NCBI GenBank assembly: GCA_902797925.1 | Contig: CADBUT010000269.1 | Location: 1 to 6,355 of the forward strand | Reading direction: 5' to 3' | DNA from: an uncultured Spirochaetaceae bacterium | GTDB lineage: Bacteria; Spirochaetota; Spirochaetia; Treponematales; Treponemataceae | DNA: 6,355 nucleotides | Shown: positions 5,526-6,355 of the stretch, piece by piece | Layout of the letters: every line of letters starts with the position of its first letter | Position numbering within the stretch: the stretch's first letter is position 1 | Notes under the pieces: model-generated | Told to the model about the DNA's origin: nothing | Database searches by the model: none | Seen by the model: the letters and a program-made list of their open reading frames with translations, nothing else | Translations under genes and position numbers: made by a program

Positions 5526-6355
5526 ATGAATAAGACTAATACCAACATTGTTTATAAATCGCTGAAAATTGTTTTTCTTGTGATAATTATCGTCTATACC
5601 GTTTTTCCGCTGTATGTAATGTTCCTTGGCGGATTCAAGACTATAGGACAACTTAGAAAAGACCTTTTGGGAATTCCTAATCCTGTTCAGCTTGATACTT
5701 TTGCTCATCTTCTTAATCCGGCAAGCTCTACATTTTGGAGAAGTCTGAAAAATTCGTTCATAATTATGGTAGGAACGGTTGTTTTTGATGTAGTTCTCTG
5801 CTGTCTTACGGGTTTCACGTTTGCACGCATAAAATTTTTTGGCAGGGAATTCCTTTATAACTATATTCTGCTTGGTCTTCTGTTTCCGCTTGCTGTAGCA
5901 ATTCTGCCTATGTATCTGCAGATGCGCGATATTGGGCTTATAGATACTTATCTTGGAATTATGCTGCCACAGGCTGCGTTTAACCTGGCATTTCATACGA
6001 TGCTTACACGGAGTTTTTTTGAGCAGATTCCGCAGGATTTGGAAGAAGCTGCTACAATCGACGGCTGCGGAAAGCTTGGCTTTCTTTTAAGGATGGTTAT
6101 TCCGCTTTCAAAGCCGATTATCACAACAATTGCGGTTCTTACACTTGTCGGCAGCTGGAACCAGTTCCTTCTTCCGCTTCTTGTGCTTAACGACGAGAAA
6201 AAGTTTACGCTGCCTCTTGGAGTTATGCAGTATCAGGGTCAGTACGCAACGGACTGGGCTAAAGTTCTGGCTTATCTTACGCTCTCGCTCATTCCGGCTG
6301 TTTTCTTCTATGCTCTTGCACAAAAAGAAATTGTAGCCGGTCTTACAAGCGGCGC
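5526..6355 (+). CDS. Carbohydrate ABC transporter permease, MalG/UgpE type, 3' end cut by window edge
   Basis: The second channel subunit, partner of the MalF-type permease just upstream. The window holds 276 complete codons and the reading frame is open to the last base. The visible end (AQKEIVAGLTSG) matches the usual close of this family, so only a few residues are missing. Helix 1 is at about 14-34 (FLVIIIVYTVFPLYVMF), the NSF motif at 76-78, and further helices at about 79-100, 111-132, 142-160, 197-219 and 247-265. The EAA loop reads EEAATIDGCG (173-182), with the trailing IPLSKP at 192-197. Its ribosome site GAGG (5516-5519) overlaps the stop codon of the preceding gene, which suggests translational coupling. 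No ATPase gene follows within the window. Confidence 0.94.
   Translation, partial: MNKTNTNIVYKSLKIVFLVIIIVYTVFPLYVMFLGGFKTIGQLRKDLLGIPNPVQLDTFAHLLNPASSTFWRSLKNSFIIMVGTVVFDVVLCCLTGFTFARIKFFGREFLYNYILLGLLFPLAVAILPMYLQMRDIGLIDTYLGIMLPQAAFNLAFHTMLTRSFFEQIPQDLEEAATIDGCGKLGFLLRMVIPLSKPIITTIAVLTLVGSWNQFLLPLLVLNDEKKFTLPLGVMQYQGQYATDWAKVLAYLTLSLIPAVFFYALAQKEIVAGLTSG

Noticed and set aside
5487..5996. A 169-codon open frame on the minus strand across the second permease
   Set aside because: It lies antisense to a clear MalG-type permease. Its product is rich in Lys, Asn, Ser and Arg with no recognisable motif, as expected from reading the opposite strand of a membrane-protein gene.

Overview
The window looks like chromosomal DNA of a host-associated Treponema or a close spirochaete relative. 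This is inferred from moderate-to-low G+C, a relaxed lipobox on the sugar-binding lipoprotein, the remembered resemblance of the left-hand dehydratase to treponemal proteins, and AGGA/GAGG-type ribosome sites. No rRNA or marker gene is present, so the genus is a best guess.

Left end (minus strand, 1-1224, running off the window): a soluble CapD/FlaA1-type nucleoside-diphosphate-sugar 4,6-dehydratase for surface polysaccharide or glycan synthesis, with its C-terminus cut off. A well-formed sigma70-like promoter (TTGAAA, 17-bp spacer, TAGAAT) lies just upstream and helps fix the start codon. The divergent intergenic region (about 1225-1441) holds this promoter, a weak candidate promoter for the opposite direction, and two adjacent short palindromes.

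Middle (plus strand, 1442-3058): a two-gene unit encoding exported proteins. The first is an unrecognised small secreted protein. The second is an envelope protein with an RlpA-like double-psi beta-barrel, a Pro/Ala-rich linker, a four-cysteine zinc-ribbon-like knuckle and a C-terminal SPOR (peptidoglycan-binding) domain. The unit ends in a long two-part hairpin terminator at 3081-3136.

Right (plus strand, 3260 to end): a carbohydrate ABC importer in the order solute-binding lipoprotein, MalF-type permease, MalG-type permease (lacking only its last few residues). A strong terminator between the binding protein and the permeases probably makes the binding protein much more abundant than the membrane subunits. 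No ATPase gene is visible; importers of this class often share an MsmK/UgpC-type ATPase encoded elsewhere. Two inverted repeats in the leader of the binding-protein gene are candidate operators.

No mobile element, CRISPR array, tRNA or rRNA is seen. Most of the window is ordinary; the oddest protein is the barrel/zinc-knuckle/SPOR protein, whose barrel appears to lack the catalytic residues of RlpA.
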